The notes: a model not told the origin generated them from the letters alone. Counted from the first letter of the stretch, positions 53,129 to 61,802 are shown. The stretch: DNA of 64,000 bases from Yeosuana aromativorans (GCF_014646655.1 NZ_BMNR01000003.1:285049-349048), one strand, 5' to 3'. Made by a program: numbers and translations.

Positions 53129-53726
53129 GCTCTAATTGGCAAAGTATTTCTGTAACATCTTGTATGATATTTTGCCCTTTGTCCTTATTATACCAAACTT
53201 GCAAATCTTCCTTGAATTCAGGTGTAATAGCACCATATTTAGCTTTATATTCTTGAACCATTTGTGTAGCCTTATTTGGTCTGGGACCATAAGTGTTTAT
53301 AACGTCTCCCGTTAAGTTGTCAGTCATGATCATTTTAGGAACTGCTCTGGCTCCATTTGTCAAAAACATATCCATCAACTCTAAATTGTCATCTCTTAAC
53401 ACCACTCTAAAATTAATATTGATGGCTTCTGCTATTTTATTTAAAACAGGTACAATATGTGCTGCATCACCACACCAGCTTTCTGTTATTACCAACCACG
53501 ATATGTTTTCGTTGAATTGCAATAACTTGGTTAGCGCTTCTTCAGACAGTTTTAAGGTTTTATCCCAACGGTTCATACGCTTATCATTAAGCAATGTATA
53601 ATTGGCTAAATCTTCATTTTTTTCTATTCCTGTATTTGACTTTTCTGCAACCAATTGCTTCACCAAGTTTCTGTAGGCTGAATAAGACATACTACGCTGT
53701 AAACTATCTTTTATAATTGTATTCAT
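53106..53726 (-). CDS. Thioredoxin-fold protein (single active-site cysteine)
   Basis: This 206-residue protein has a thioredoxin-like core. At ESWCGDAAHIVPVLNK (about residues 82-97) the canonical CxxC reads C-G-D-A, so only the first cysteine remains. The cis-proline strand is GARAVPKMIM. It resembles the thioredoxin_9-like family. Its upstream region carries the same palindrome-to-promoter spacing as the nuo, kor, fdx and nifJ units, suggesting that it belongs to the same redox regulon. Confidence 0.82.
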   Translation of the reverse strand: MNTIIKDSLQRSMSYSAYRNLVKQLVAEKSNTGIEKNEDLANYTLLNDKRMNRWDKTLKLSEEALTKLLQFNENISWLVITESWCGDAAHIVPVLNKIAEAININFRVVLRDDNLELMDMFLTNGARAVPKMIMTDNLTGDVINTYGPRPNKATQMVQEYKAKYGAITPEFKEDLQVWYNKDKGQNIIQDVTEILCQLEPSICQQS

Positions 53727-53746
53727 AATATCTGTGTTTGAAGAAA

Positions 53747-53754
53747 CAAAATTA
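53747..53754 (-). promoter_or_regulatory. Predicted -7 box of the thioredoxin-like gene
   Basis: The minus strand reads TAATTTTG, a full TANNTTTG match, 20 bases before the start codon and 36.5 bases from the palindrome centre at 53783.5. Confidence 0.55.
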
Positions 53755-53776
53755 CAATCTTGCTATTTCTTTTTAG

Positions 53777-53790
53777 ATGATATTTGTCAT
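53777..53790. promoter_or_regulatory. CRP/FNR-like operator at the thioredoxin-like gene
   Basis: ATGATATTTGTCAT has the arms ATGA and TCAT around six bases, identical in form to the four sites at 4345-8006. No matching -7 box is found on the opposite side towards tag. Confidence 0.5.
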
Positions 53791-53819
53791 ACTTTTATGG
53801 AAATACTTACAATACTAAA

Positions 53820-54383
53820 ATGGAAAAACACAGATGCGGTTGGTGTGTTGGAGACGCACTTTATGAAGCCTATCACGATGCCGAATGGGGCGTACCTGTT
53901 TATGATGATGAAACGCTTTTTGAGTTTCTCATCCTGGAAACGTTTCAAGCTGGTTTAAGTTGGATCACAATTTTACGCAAGCGCGAAAACTTCAGAAACG
54001 CCTTTGATAATTTTGATTATAAAAAAATAGCTAGATACCAACAGGATAAAATTGACACTTTATTACAAGATGCAGGTATCATTAGAAACAAACTTAAAAT
54101 TCACGCCACCATAACCAATGCCCAAGCTTTTATGGAAGTACAAAAAGAGTTTGGGAGTTTTAGTAATTACATATGGGGATTTGTTGATGGCAAACCCATA
54201 AAAAACAACTTAAAACACTACAAAGAAGCTCCAGCAACCACGCCTTTAAGTGATGCTTTGAGCAAAGACTTAAAAAAACGTGGTTTTAAGTTTGTGGGCA
54301 GTACCGTTGTGTATGCCCATATGCAGGCCACGGGCATGGTTAATGACCATGAAGTCAATTGTTTCAGGTATCAGGAAGTTTGA
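53820..54383 (+). CDS. tag: DNA-3-methyladenine glycosylase I
   Basis: This approximately 187-residue glycosylase removes 3-methyladenine from DNA. The zinc site is visible at both ends (RCGWCVGDALYEAYHDAEWG at the start, NDHEVNCFRY at the end), and the catalytic glutamate lies in LILETFQAGLSW. The ATG at 53820 was chosen; the longer frame has only a TTG. With the alkyltransferase-like gene at 16.2 kb it is the second alkylation-repair gene in the window. Confidence 0.95.
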   Translation: MEKHRCGWCVGDALYEAYHDAEWGVPVYDDETLFEFLILETFQAGLSWITILRKRENFRNAFDNFDYKKIARYQQDKIDTLLQDAGIIRNKLKIHATITNAQAFMEVQKEFGSFSNYIWGFVDGKPIKNNLKHYKEAPATTPLSDALSKDLKKRGFKFVGSTVVYAHMQATGMVNDHEVNCFRYQEV

Positions 54384-54398
54384 AATCTGTTTATTATT

Positions 54399-54803
54399 TT
54401 AATGTAATGCCTCTGAAGTTGCTTTTTCAGAAACAAAAGCCATAGCCTCATCCATTTGAGAGACATCAAAATAGCGTTCCAATCGGCCTTCCTTGGCTCT
54501 TTGAAAAAACAGATTATCAATTGGCACCAACGCTTTCAATATTTTTGAGTGCGCCACAATGGCCAAATGTCCCATTTTTTTATAGTTTCTCAAAGCAAAT
54601 ATAATATCTTCCATAAATGCCTTGGTACTGGTGTTTCCAATTTTCATTTCGTCTAATTTTACCAGTATATGTACTTGCTTGAACCCTTGGTCTAATTTTT
54701 CCTTAAAAAATTTTTGACAAATTTTTTCGTCTGTTTCTGTAAAGCCATCAATGACTTCAATGGCCAATACATTTTTTTCTGTAGTCATTATTTGTTCTAT
54801 CAT
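54399..54803 (-). CDS. STAS/SpoIIAA-like domain protein
   Basis: This 134-residue protein resembles the single-domain SpoIIAA-like (STAS/SEC14) family: a beta-alpha sandwich with HILVKLDEMKIGNTSTKAF (about 46-64) and LAIVAHSKILKALVPI (about 78-93). Such proteins are of unknown function, possibly lipid or anti-sigma related. A second start, MTTEKN at 54788, is equally possible. It is not clearly part of an operon. Confidence 0.75.
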   Translation of the reverse strand: MIEQIMTTEKNVLAIEVIDGFTETDEKICQKFFKEKLDQGFKQVHILVKLDEMKIGNTSTKAFMEDIIFALRNYKKMGHLAIVAHSKILKALVPIDNLFFQRAKEGRLERYFDVSQMDEAMAFVSEKATSEALH

Positions 54804-54889
54804 AACATTAGGAATTACATATTGCCGTTTACTATTAAACTGATTGAATCATACATTAAATTTAATCATTTTATAGCTAATTTTATCCG

Positions 54890-56074
54890 TTATTTTCCCT
54901 TTTTATATGATAAACTATCAATTGGTATTTTGGTGCACTGTACGTCTTCTTTATTGGTTGCATAAGACACATAGAGATAATCACCCCAAATAACACTTTT
55001 TGGATAACTGTAGCCTGCTCTTTTGTAGCGTCCTTTAAACCGTAACGGCTGAAGGTCTTTTCCACCACTTCGCAATAAGTAAGCTTTGTCAAATAAAAAC
55101 CCGTCTTTGCTTAAGGTTATAACCAACGGAAACCTGCTTTTATTCCCTGATGGGTTATTGACCATAAAAGCGGTTCCATCTGGTAAATTTCCCGCACTTT
55201 GTTTAGCTCTTGAATCGGGCGTATCTACTAGTTCGGGTAGTGTCCATGTAAGGCCATTGTCTTTACTAATGGAAGCTAATTTTTTAAACGTACTGTTTTG
55301 ATCCCTAAAAACCATAATTACAGCGCCATCTTTTCTGTAAAACCAACTGGGCTCCAATTCTCTGCTCATGGATTTGTTATTTGAAGTTAAATGATCCATT
55401 TTCCCAGCTTTCCAACCAGATATACCAAGTGGGTTATCCGTAAAATATGGTGTCACCATCAACCCTGGTTGCATGTGAAATGCTGTGATAAGTCTGCCAT
55501 TGGGCAAGGCGTGAACATCTTGTTCTATAATTCCAAGTACCGGTTGGCCATTACTGCCCATTACCTGTTTTGAATCTTCCCAATGTATCCCATCTATTGA
55601 TGTTATATACTCGGTATAGCCTTCCTTAAATCCTTTGGTCTTATCTGGCCAAACACAAATATAAGCCACAAGGGTGTTACCATCACTCCACCATCCACCG
55701 CTTGTTTTTATGCCCTGTTTCCACTTTTGGGTCATTGCAACTGGCTGCTCCCAATCTGTTCCATTTAAACTACGACTATAAAATACTTGGGTGTCACTGC
55801 CATCCTCATCAACCGAAGAACTTTGCCATTGTGCATACAACATGCCTTTAAAAGGAAATAACACCACCCCATGATTATACTTATTATCATTTTCTTGAGG
55901 AGAAAAAATGGTGGATGTTTCTATTCCTTTGACAAAATCAAGTCCCAAGGTTTGTGGTTGATTAAAATCAAAAAGCTGATTAACCCTAAACGGAATATCT
56001 TTTTCTTGTCCATGTAATATTAAAGCTGAAAATAGACACAGAGAACCCCAAATAAAATACTTATAACAATTCAT
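54890..56074 (-). CDS. Sialidase-like secreted beta-propeller protein
   Basis: This 394-residue protein has a signal peptide (about 1-22, ending ILHGQE). BNR/Asp-box repeats include SKDNGLTW (near residues 269-276) and related SIDGIHWED and SLNGTDWEQ segments, as in six-bladed sialidase-type propellers. No lipobox is seen. It may act on a glycan, but catalytic residues cannot be confirmed. It overlaps the upstream methyltransferase gene by 4 bases, so the two are one operon. Confidence 0.75.
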   Translation of the reverse strand: MNCYKYFIWGSLCLFSALILHGQEKDIPFRVNQLFDFNQPQTLGLDFVKGIETSTIFSPQENDNKYNHGVVLFPFKGMLYAQWQSSSVDEDGSDTQVFYSRSLNGTDWEQPVAMTQKWKQGIKTSGGWWSDGNTLVAYICVWPDKTKGFKEGYTEYITSIDGIHWEDSKQVMGSNGQPVLGIIEQDVHALPNGRLITAFHMQPGLMVTPYFTDNPLGISGWKAGKMDHLTSNNKSMSRELEPSWFYRKDGAVIMVFRDQNSTFKKLASISKDNGLTWTLPELVDTPDSRAKQSAGNLPDGTAFMVNNPSGNKSRFPLVITLSKDGFLFDKAYLLRSGGKDLQPLRFKGRYKRAGYSYPKSVIWGDYLYVSYATNKEDVQCTKIPIDSLSYKKGK

Positions 56075-56685
56075 ATCTTTCTACCTATAAATCTAATAAG
56101 GCTAGCTGTTCCTTTGTGGTATTTGCCCTCGTGGAGTTCAGTTTCAACTTCTTCAAGTTTTAAAACTTCAAAATCCGGGAAATCATGTTTAATGGTTTCT
56201 TTTGAAAATAACATATCAATATTTTTTGGTCCACCAGCTTGTGGGTTTACTTGTTGAAATTTGATATGGTTTTTGCTAAACCCTTCTAGAATAATCAACC
56301 CGTTTGGCTTTAATAGTTCTACTATTTTTTTATAATACGCAGCAGAAATATCTGGAGTAAAATGGGCGAAAATAAGTGCCACAGCATCAAATTTTTTGTT
56401 CATAACTTGAAGATTAAAAAAATCCCCAACCTCATAATTAATATGAACCTCATTTTGATTGCCCAGTTTTAATGCCTTGTTTCTACCCTCAATGCTGGTA
56501 TCAAAAGCATGAACCTCTAGACCTTGTTTGGCGGCATAAACCGCATTTCTGCCTTCTCCCTCTGCTGGCAATAATAACTTCCCTTTAACATGATACGTAT
56601 CAATTACATGCTTAAAAAACACGTTTGGTAACGTGCCATAGGCATAGTCTTTTTCTTTAAAACGTATATCCCAAAAATTTTCCAT
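56071..56685 (-). CDS. SAM-dependent methyltransferase (TehB-like)
   Basis: This 204-residue class I methyltransferase has LLLPAEGEGRNAVYAAKQG (about 37-55) as the SAM motif, and VHAFDTSIEGRNKALKLG next. It resembles the TehB/thiopurine-methyltransferase-like group linked to tellurite or thiol detoxification; the substrate is not known. It lies 3 bases after aat and overlaps the sialidase-like gene. Confidence 0.85.
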   Translation of the reverse strand: MENFWDIRFKEKDYAYGTLPNVFFKHVIDTYHVKGKLLLPAEGEGRNAVYAAKQGLEVHAFDTSIEGRNKALKLGNQNEVHINYEVGDFFNLQVMNKKFDAVALIFAHFTPDISAAYYKKIVELLKPNGLIILEGFSKNHIKFQQVNPQAGGPKNIDMLFSKETIKHDFPDFEVLKLEEVETELHEGKYHKGTASLIRFIGRKI

Positions 56686-56688
56686 GTT

Positions 56689-57318
56689 CTAATTTTTTAA
56701 ATATTGTAAAAAATGCGCTCTAGAAATATCTTCGGCGCCCAAACTTTCTAAATGCTTAGTGTACACTTGACAATCTATCAATTTATAATTGGTGTTTTTA
56801 ATAAACGTTATGAAACCTACTTTACTGGCGTTACTTTCTTTTGTAAACATACTCTCACCACAAAACACACCATTGTTTACATCAACGCCATACAAACCCG
56901 CAACCAAATCATCTACTTTCCAAACCTCAACTGATTTGGCATATCCCAATTCATTCAGCTTTACATAAGCATCAATCATCTCGTTTGTTATCCAGGTTTC
57001 ATCTTGGCCAGGCCTGTTTACACTAGAACATGCTTTAATAACTGCTTTAAAATCTTTGTTTACAGTAACGGTGAAGTCATTATTTCTAAGTACTTGTTTC
57101 ATGCTTTTTGAAATCTTTAATTTCTCTGGAAATAGAACAAAGCGTGGGTTTGGTGACCACCATAAAATAGGATCCCATTCTGAAAACCACGGAAAAATAC
57201 CTTGTTTGTAAGCATCCAATAATCTATCGGTTGACAAATCGGCACCAATGGCCAACAACCCATCTTCAGTAGCTTCTGAGACGTTTGGAAAAGGCGTATG
57301 CTTGGTGAGGTATTTCAT
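56689..57318 (-). CDS. aat: Leucyl/phenylalanyl-tRNA-protein transferase
   Basis: This approximately 209-residue enzyme transfers Leu or Phe from tRNA to N-terminal Lys/Arg of proteins, marking them for the Clp N-degron pathway. Signatures are GLLAIGADLSTDRLLDAYKQG, FPWFSEWDPILWWSPNPR, and the late VKLNELGYAKSVEVW. The ATG at 57318 (MKYLTKHT) was chosen over a longer frame. First gene of the operon with the methyltransferase and sialidase-like genes. Confidence 0.93.
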   Translation of the reverse strand: MKYLTKHTPFPNVSEATEDGLLAIGADLSTDRLLDAYKQGIFPWFSEWDPILWWSPNPRFVLFPEKLKISKSMKQVLRNNDFTVTVNKDFKAVIKACSSVNRPGQDETWITNEMIDAYVKLNELGYAKSVEVWKVDDLVAGLYGVDVNNGVFCGESMFTKESNASKVGFITFIKNTNYKLIDCQVYTKHLESLGAEDISRAHFLQYLKN

Positions 57319-57336
57319 AAGATTCCTAAAAGTAAT

Positions 57337-57368
57337 AAACCTCAATGTTAAAATTAACATTGAGGTTT
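57337..57368. terminator. Hairpin between the DUF3127 gene and aat
   Basis: Perfect 14-base arms at 57337-57350 and 57355-57368 around AATT lie downstream of the minus-strand DUF3127 gene. The minus-strand tail ATTACTTTT is modest. Confidence 0.65.
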
Positions 57369-57401
57369 AATATTATTGTGTTCCTTTTTAACAGGAATTT
57401 A

Positions 57402-57779
57402 TTAGAAAGGCAAATCGTCGTGATCGTCTTCATTTAAATCACCTGCCGGTTCAAAAGCATCCATTGGAGGCACTGGCGGCAAACTAGAATCACCCGCCTC
57501 TGTTTGTAAGGCTTCTATTCTCCATCCTTGGATAGAGTTAAAATATTTGGTTTCACCTTGAGGGTTTACCCATTCCCTGCCTCGTAAATTGATGCTTATC
57601 TTTACTTGCTGGCCTTCTTTATAATTGTTTAGCAAATCGGTTTTATCTTGCACAAATTCCACCATGATATGTTGTGGATATTGTTCTTCTGTAGTCACTA
57701 CAATTTCTCGTTTTCTAAAACCATTATTTCCAAAGGTTTGGGTTTCACCTATCATTTTTATTCTTCCTTGAACTTCCAT
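57402..57779 (-). CDS. DUF3127 (OB-fold-like) protein
   Basis: This 125-residue protein has an N-terminal OB-like beta domain (MEVQGRIKMIGETQTF, QQVKISINLRGREW) and an acidic C-terminal tail (EDDHDDLPF). The tail and fold resemble single-strand-binding proteins, whose acidic tips bind partners. It matches DUF3127 of Bacteroidota. A DNA-binding role is inferred, not shown. Confidence 0.82.
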   Translation of the reverse strand: MEVQGRIKMIGETQTFGNNGFRKREIVVTTEEQYPQHIMVEFVQDKTDLLNNYKEGQQVKISINLRGREWVNPQGETKYFNSIQGWRIEALQTEAGDSSLPPVPPMDAFEPAGDLNEDDHDDLPF

Positions 57780-57814
57780 TAAATCTGTTTTTATCTATTA
57801 ATTACTCTGTTTTC

Positions 57815-58684
57815 TTAACTCAATAATATATTCCAAGCACTAGTTACATCGCCGTAACTTAAATAATTATGTGCCAGTTTGTGTTTCTCTCTGTGCGTGG
57901 CGCTTTTTATGTTAGGATACCGTTCCCCTAAACTATTTATAAAGGCTTCAACTTCGTTTTTACTTGGAATAGCTTCCACGTTTGCAAGCATGCCCAAATC
58001 ATTCCCCGTCAAAACCATACTGTTTTTAATATCCTCTGGCAAATTATCAACTCCAATACCTAAAGCAGATAATGGCTTTGGGATTTCAAAAAAACCTTTG
58101 TTGGCCCTACTGTATAAACTGCCGCCTGCCCTAGCCACTAAATCCAGTTTTTTCTGGTTTATGGATTCGTCTTTATTGAGAACATCTTTTGAAACATGAA
58201 ACTTTACAACCTCGCAAATGATTAAATTTCCAGCTCCTCCTTCTGTCCCTAACTTAATGATGTCATTAACCTTGCATTCAAACTGAACAGGTGATTCGGC
58301 CACCCGAAACGGTTTAACCACATCTGATTTTAACATGGTTAGCCCCGCTTTTTCAAACTCATTAACACCTTGAGGGTACTCGGTACTGCTCAATGACATT
58401 TGCTGTACAATCTCATAATTTACCACATTAATCACCACTTCTTTTATAGCCTCTACATTATCTAACGTGTGTTTTGTTGTATTATTCCGTACGCGTCTTG
58501 ATGGCGAAAAAACCATGATAGGCGGATTGGAACTAAATACATTAAAAAAACTAAAGGGTGACAAATTAGGATTCCCGTCCTTATCCATAGTGCTTGCAAA
58601 CGCAATTGGCCTAGGGGAAACAGCACTTAGCAAATAGCTGTGCAAGATATTGGTCGGCATGTCTTTAGGATCAAATGACAGCAT
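57815..58684 (-). CDS. Flavin reductase-like FMN-binding protein
   Basis: This 289-residue protein has a flavin-reductase-like split-barrel domain in its N-terminal half (YLLSAVSPRPIAFASTMDKDG and FFNVFSSNPPIMVFSPSR at about 17-78). A C-terminal extension of about 100 residues follows. Family members bind FMN and act with oxygenases or as oxidoreductases; the partner is unknown. A full -7 box, TACATTTG, lies at 58703-58710 on the minus strand. Confidence 0.85.
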   Translation of the reverse strand: MLSFDPKDMPTNILHSYLLSAVSPRPIAFASTMDKDGNPNLSPFSFFNVFSSNPPIMVFSPSRRVRNNTTKHTLDNVEAIKEVVINVVNYEIVQQMSLSSTEYPQGVNEFEKAGLTMLKSDVVKPFRVAESPVQFECKVNDIIKLGTEGGAGNLIICEVVKFHVSKDVLNKDESINQKKLDLVARAGGSLYSRANKGFFEIPKPLSALGIGVDNLPEDIKNSMVLTGNDLGMLANVEAIPSKNEVEAFINSLGERYPNIKSATHREKHKLAHNYLSYGDVTSAWNILLS

Positions 58685-58702
58685 TTAGCTTTTAAGTTTC
58701 CA

Positions 58703-58710
58703 CAAATGTA
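58703..58710 (-). promoter_or_regulatory. Predicted -7 box of the flavin reductase-like gene
   Basis: The minus strand reads TACATTTG, a full TANNTTTG match, 19 bases before the start codon. Confidence 0.5.
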
Positions 58711-58804
58711 ACCAATCTAATATTCAACTAAAAACCGATTTACTAACATCTTGAACAATAATATTAACAGATTTGCATTATATTCATGTTCAAATTTGGT
58801 TTTA

Positions 58805-59953
58805 ATGAATTTTACAAAATACAAAAACACCATTCGATGGGTTATGATAGGGATATCCTTCATCATTATTTCCCTTATTTTATGGAATACCTATGTATTT
58901 TTTCAAAACTTTAAAGCCGAAGAGCGCACCAAAATGGATATCTGGGCCGAGGCTCAAAGTGACTTTATCAACAGTGATACCAATGCCAACTTAGACCTTC
59001 CTTTAAAAATTTTGAGCAGTAACAAAACAACGCCCATGTTGGTCATCAACAAAGATGGAAGCCTTTACAGTTATAACAATATCAATGAAAATAAAGTAAA
59101 GGACTCCAGTTATGTCAACAAACTGATTTCTAAATTTAAAAGCGAAAACAAACCTATTGAAATCACCTACAATAACGAAGTCTTGTCAACCATATATTAC
59201 GGCGATTCCGATTTACTCAACAAATTAAAATACTACCCATTAGCTTTATTGTTGATTATTGTACTTTTTGGAGCCGTGGTTTACTTCTTTTACCGAAGCA
59301 ATAAAAATGCCACCGAAAACAAACTTTGGTCTGGTATGGCCAAGGAAACAGCACATCAAATAGGCACACCGTTATCCTCCTTAATTGGTTGGACCGAAAT
59401 TTTAAAAAGCGAAAACATAAATCCAGATTATATTGTTGAAATGGAAAAGGATGTTGACAGATTGAAAACCATTACCGAGCGGTTTAGCAAAATAGGCTCA
59501 GTTCCTACACTAGAGCCCCAAGATATTATTAAAGAAACCATTGATGCCTATAGCTATTTAAAAGTACGTTCCTCCAATCTTGTGGAGTTTGAAATCATAA
59601 CCCCAAATGGTGAGATTATGGTAAACCTCAACAAACAACTGTACGGCTGGACCATTGAAAACTTAGTGAAAAATGCCATTGATGCCATGAAAGGAAGAGG
59701 TAAGCTCACCATTGCCATTTCAGAACTTGAAGACACCATAAAAATCAATGTGACCGACACAGGAAAAGGGATTCCTAAAAATAAATTCAACACTATTTTT
59801 GAGCCTGGTTATACTACCAAAAAACGTGGTTGGGGTCTGGGTCTATCACTTACCAAACGCATTATTGAGGAATTCCACAATGGAAAAATAAAGGTATTGC
59901 ATTCTGAACTGGGCAAAGGAACTACCATACAAATCATGTTAAAACGTGCCTAG
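58805..59953 (+). CDS. Membrane sensor histidine kinase
   Basis: This approximately 382-residue kinase has an N-terminal transmembrane helix (about 11-32), a periplasmic region of about 115 residues, and a second helix near 151-172. The H-box is KETAHQIGTPLSSLIGW, followed by NLVKNAIDAM, DTGKGIP and GWGLGLSLTKRI. The ATG at 58805 was chosen. No response regulator gene is adjacent, so it is an orphan kinase in this window. A small zinc-ribbon membrane protein follows directly. Confidence 0.9.
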   Translation: MNFTKYKNTIRWVMIGISFIIISLILWNTYVFFQNFKAEERTKMDIWAEAQSDFINSDTNANLDLPLKILSSNKTTPMLVINKDGSLYSYNNINENKVKDSSYVNKLISKFKSENKPIEITYNNEVLSTIYYGDSDLLNKLKYYPLALLLIIVLFGAVVYFFYRSNKNATENKLWSGMAKETAHQIGTPLSSLIGWTEILKSENINPDYIVEMEKDVDRLKTITERFSKIGSVPTLEPQDIIKETIDAYSYLKVRSSNLVEFEIITPNGEIMVNLNKQLYGWTIENLVKNAIDAMKGRGKLTIAISELEDTIKINVTDTGKGIPKNKFNTIFEPGYTTKKRGWGLGLSLTKRIIEEFHNGKIKVLHSELGKGTTIQIMLKRA

Positions 59954-60304
59954 ATGACTGAAAAACAAATCCCCATAAAAGAGGTTAGATTAAATAATAA
60001 CTGTCCGGTTTGTTACAGTAAAAAAGGATTGGTTCTTACTTTTAAGCAGGCAATTATTGAGAACAGTTTTTACAAATCAATAACCTCTGATATTACAAAT
60101 AGCATTGAATGTGACAGATGCCACACTACCATTTATCCGGTGCAATGGACAGATGAAATTGAACGTGTTTTTGAATATCACCAAAAAACAGTTGTTCCCA
60201 AAAAAACATCTACTTATTTGAAAAAAAAGAGTTGGATAATTATTGTTGCGGTGGTTTTAATAGCCTTTACAATTCTTATTTTAACAATATACCCCAACCT
60301 ATAA
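59954..60304 (+). CDS. Small zinc-ribbon membrane protein
   Basis: This 116-residue protein begins one base after the kinase stop. A putative zinc ribbon is visible as CPVC (near 18-21) and CDRCH (about 54-58), and a C-terminal transmembrane helix lies near 92-113. It is not recognised as a named family. Its tight linkage to the kinase gene suggests the two are made together, but no functional link is known. Confidence 0.7.
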   Translation: MTEKQIPIKEVRLNNNCPVCYSKKGLVLTFKQAIIENSFYKSITSDITNSIECDRCHTTIYPVQWTDEIERVFEYHQKTVVPKKTSTYLKKKSWIIIVAVVLIAFTILILTIYPNL

Positions 60305-60688
60305 ATACTTGTTAATGGCTTTGGCTGTTTCTTGAAAGGCTTCTTTGGTTAATGACACCTTTTTGATAAAACGGGCATCATCCATAGTGTGTAATGGAAT
60401 TAAGTGCACGTGGGCGTGAGGCACTTCCAAACCAATAACGGTCATGCCAACACGCTTACAAGGAATGGCTTTTTTTATGGCAATAGCCACACGTCTTGAA
60501 AACGCCATTAATCCGTTATAGGTTGCTTCATCCAAATCAAATAATTTATCAACTTCTTTTTTAGGTATACACAATGTATGTCCTTCACTATTTGGGTTAA
60601 CATCCAAAAAAGCCAAAAACTCGTCGGTTTCTGCTACTTTATAACATGGAATGTCTCCGTTGACTATTTTAGTGAAAATTGAAGCCAT
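60299..60688 (-). CDS. HIT-family nucleotide hydrolase
   Basis: This approximately 129-residue HIT protein has the catalytic triad motif HAHVHLIP (near residues 96-103) and the usual FTKIVNGDIPCYKV opening. It probably hydrolyses AMP-linked substrates such as adenosine phosphoramidates. The ATG at 60688 was chosen over a longer frame. It is encoded 58 bases after greA and may be co-transcribed with it. Its 3' end overlaps that of the zinc-ribbon gene by 6 bases. Confidence 0.92.
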   Translation of the reverse strand: MASIFTKIVNGDIPCYKVAETDEFLAFLDVNPNSEGHTLCIPKKEVDKLFDLDEATYNGLMAFSRRVAIAIKKAIPCKRVGMTVIGLEVPHAHVHLIPLHTMDDARFIKKVSLTKEAFQETAKAINKYL

Positions 60689-60746
60689 TACTTGAGAGAT
60701 TGAATTACTATATAAATATAAGAATTTACTTTGGTACGTTTTACAA

Positions 60747-61220
60747 TTATCTGGAAACTTCCAAGATTTCAAACTTTAAAACGCCGTTTGGCACTTGAAT
60801 TTCGGCAACATCACCAACAGTTTTCCCCAGCAGCCCTTTACCAATAGGGGAATTTACTGAAATTTTTCCGGCTGCCAAGTTGGCTTCACCATCTGCCACC
60901 AATGTATAATCCATCACCATCCCGTTGGTTTGGTTTTTGATTTTAACTTTTGAAAGTACCAATATTTTTGACACATCCAATTGCGATTCGTCAATAACCC
61001 GGGCGTTGGCCAACACTTCCTCTAGCTTAGAGATTTTCATTTCAAGCATGCCTTGGGCCTCTTTGGCCGCATCATATTCGGCGTTTTCACTTAAATCGCC
61101 TTTATCTCTGGCCTCTGCTATAGCATTTGACGCACGCGGACGCTCAATATCTTTTAATTGTTTAAGCTCGTCTCTTAATTTTTTTAAACCTTCTGCAGTG
61201 TAATACGATACTTTACTCAT
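60747..61220 (-). CDS. greA: Transcription elongation factor GreA
   Basis: This 157-residue factor rescues backtracked RNA polymerase. The coiled-coil domain is visible (YYTAEGLKKLRDELKQLK at the start, acidic tip ENAEYDAAKEAQG near 46-58), followed by the FKBP-like C-terminal domain. A hairpin with a T run lies between the predicted promoter and the gene, a possible attenuator. Confidence 0.95.
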   Translation of the reverse strand: MSKVSYYTAEGLKKLRDELKQLKDIERPRASNAIAEARDKGDLSENAEYDAAKEAQGMLEMKISKLEEVLANARVIDESQLDVSKILVLSKVKIKNQTNGMVMDYTLVADGEANLAAGKISVNSPIGKGLLGKTVGDVAEIQVPNGVLKFEILEVSR

Positions 61221-61261
61221 AACTTCATCGTTTAATTATTACATTCCGAAAATAATTCAGA

Positions 61262-61288
61262 ATAAAAAAATCCCGTTCACACGAGATT
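61262..61288 (-). terminator. Hairpin in the greA leader (possible attenuator)
   Basis: On the minus strand AATCTCGT-GTGA-ACGGGATT forms a stem (one mismatch) followed by TTTTTATT, a terminator-like shape. It begins within a few bases of the predicted transcript start near 61288 and precedes greA by 40 bases. Confidence 0.5.
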
Positions 61289-61293
61289 AGACA

Positions 61294-61301
61294 CAAATAT
61301 A
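61294..61301 (-). promoter_or_regulatory. Predicted -7 box of greA
   Basis: The minus strand reads TATATTTG, a full TANNTTTG match; the leader downstream of it begins with the hairpin described at 61262-61288. Confidence 0.5.
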
Positions 61302-61360
61302 CAAAATATTTAACTCAATTTGTTTAATGTTGTAAATTGAAAATTATTAAACCCGCAAAA

Positions 61361-61801
61361 ATGAAGTCTCTATTTTATATCGTTTGTTCTGTTCTTTTGG
61401 CTGGTTGTAGTGCCAATAACGATATTATTAAAAACCCGTATTTGCCAAACTATGAGTTTGATACTGGCACACTTATCAATACTAATTTACCGCAATTCAA
61501 TCAATTGAAATTTCCTGGTAATTATGTTATTTTAGACAAACCCTATGGCATAAATGGTTTTGTGCTTTACTATGCTGGAGGCTCAAATTATAATGCTTTT
61601 GAAATTACTGACCCCAATCATGCTTTGAGCTCTTGCTCAACACTTAGCGTAGAAGGTATCATAGCCACTTGTGATTGTGATGACGGTAATTCTTATGACA
61701 TTTTAAATGGCGTTAAAAGAGAAGGAACGACAGGGAATTATCCTTTAATTCGCTACCATGTTGAAGTACAAGGTTCCATAATTAGGGTTTACAACAACTA
61801 A
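61361..61801 (+). CDS. Small lipoprotein of unknown function
   Basis: This approximately 146-residue predicted lipoprotein has a signal peptide with lipobox LLAGC (cysteine at residue 16) and a beta-rich body with four further cysteines (near 95-115, in SSCSTLSVEGIIATCDCDDG). No family was recognised. The ATG at 61361 was chosen over a TTG at 61337. Confidence 0.7.
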   Translation: MKSLFYIVCSVLLAGCSANNDIIKNPYLPNYEFDTGTLINTNLPQFNQLKFPGNYVILDKPYGINGFVLYYAGGSNYNAFEITDPNHALSSCSTLSVEGIIATCDCDDGNSYDILNGVKREGTTGNYPLIRYHVEVQGSIIRVYNN

Positions 61802-61802
61802 A

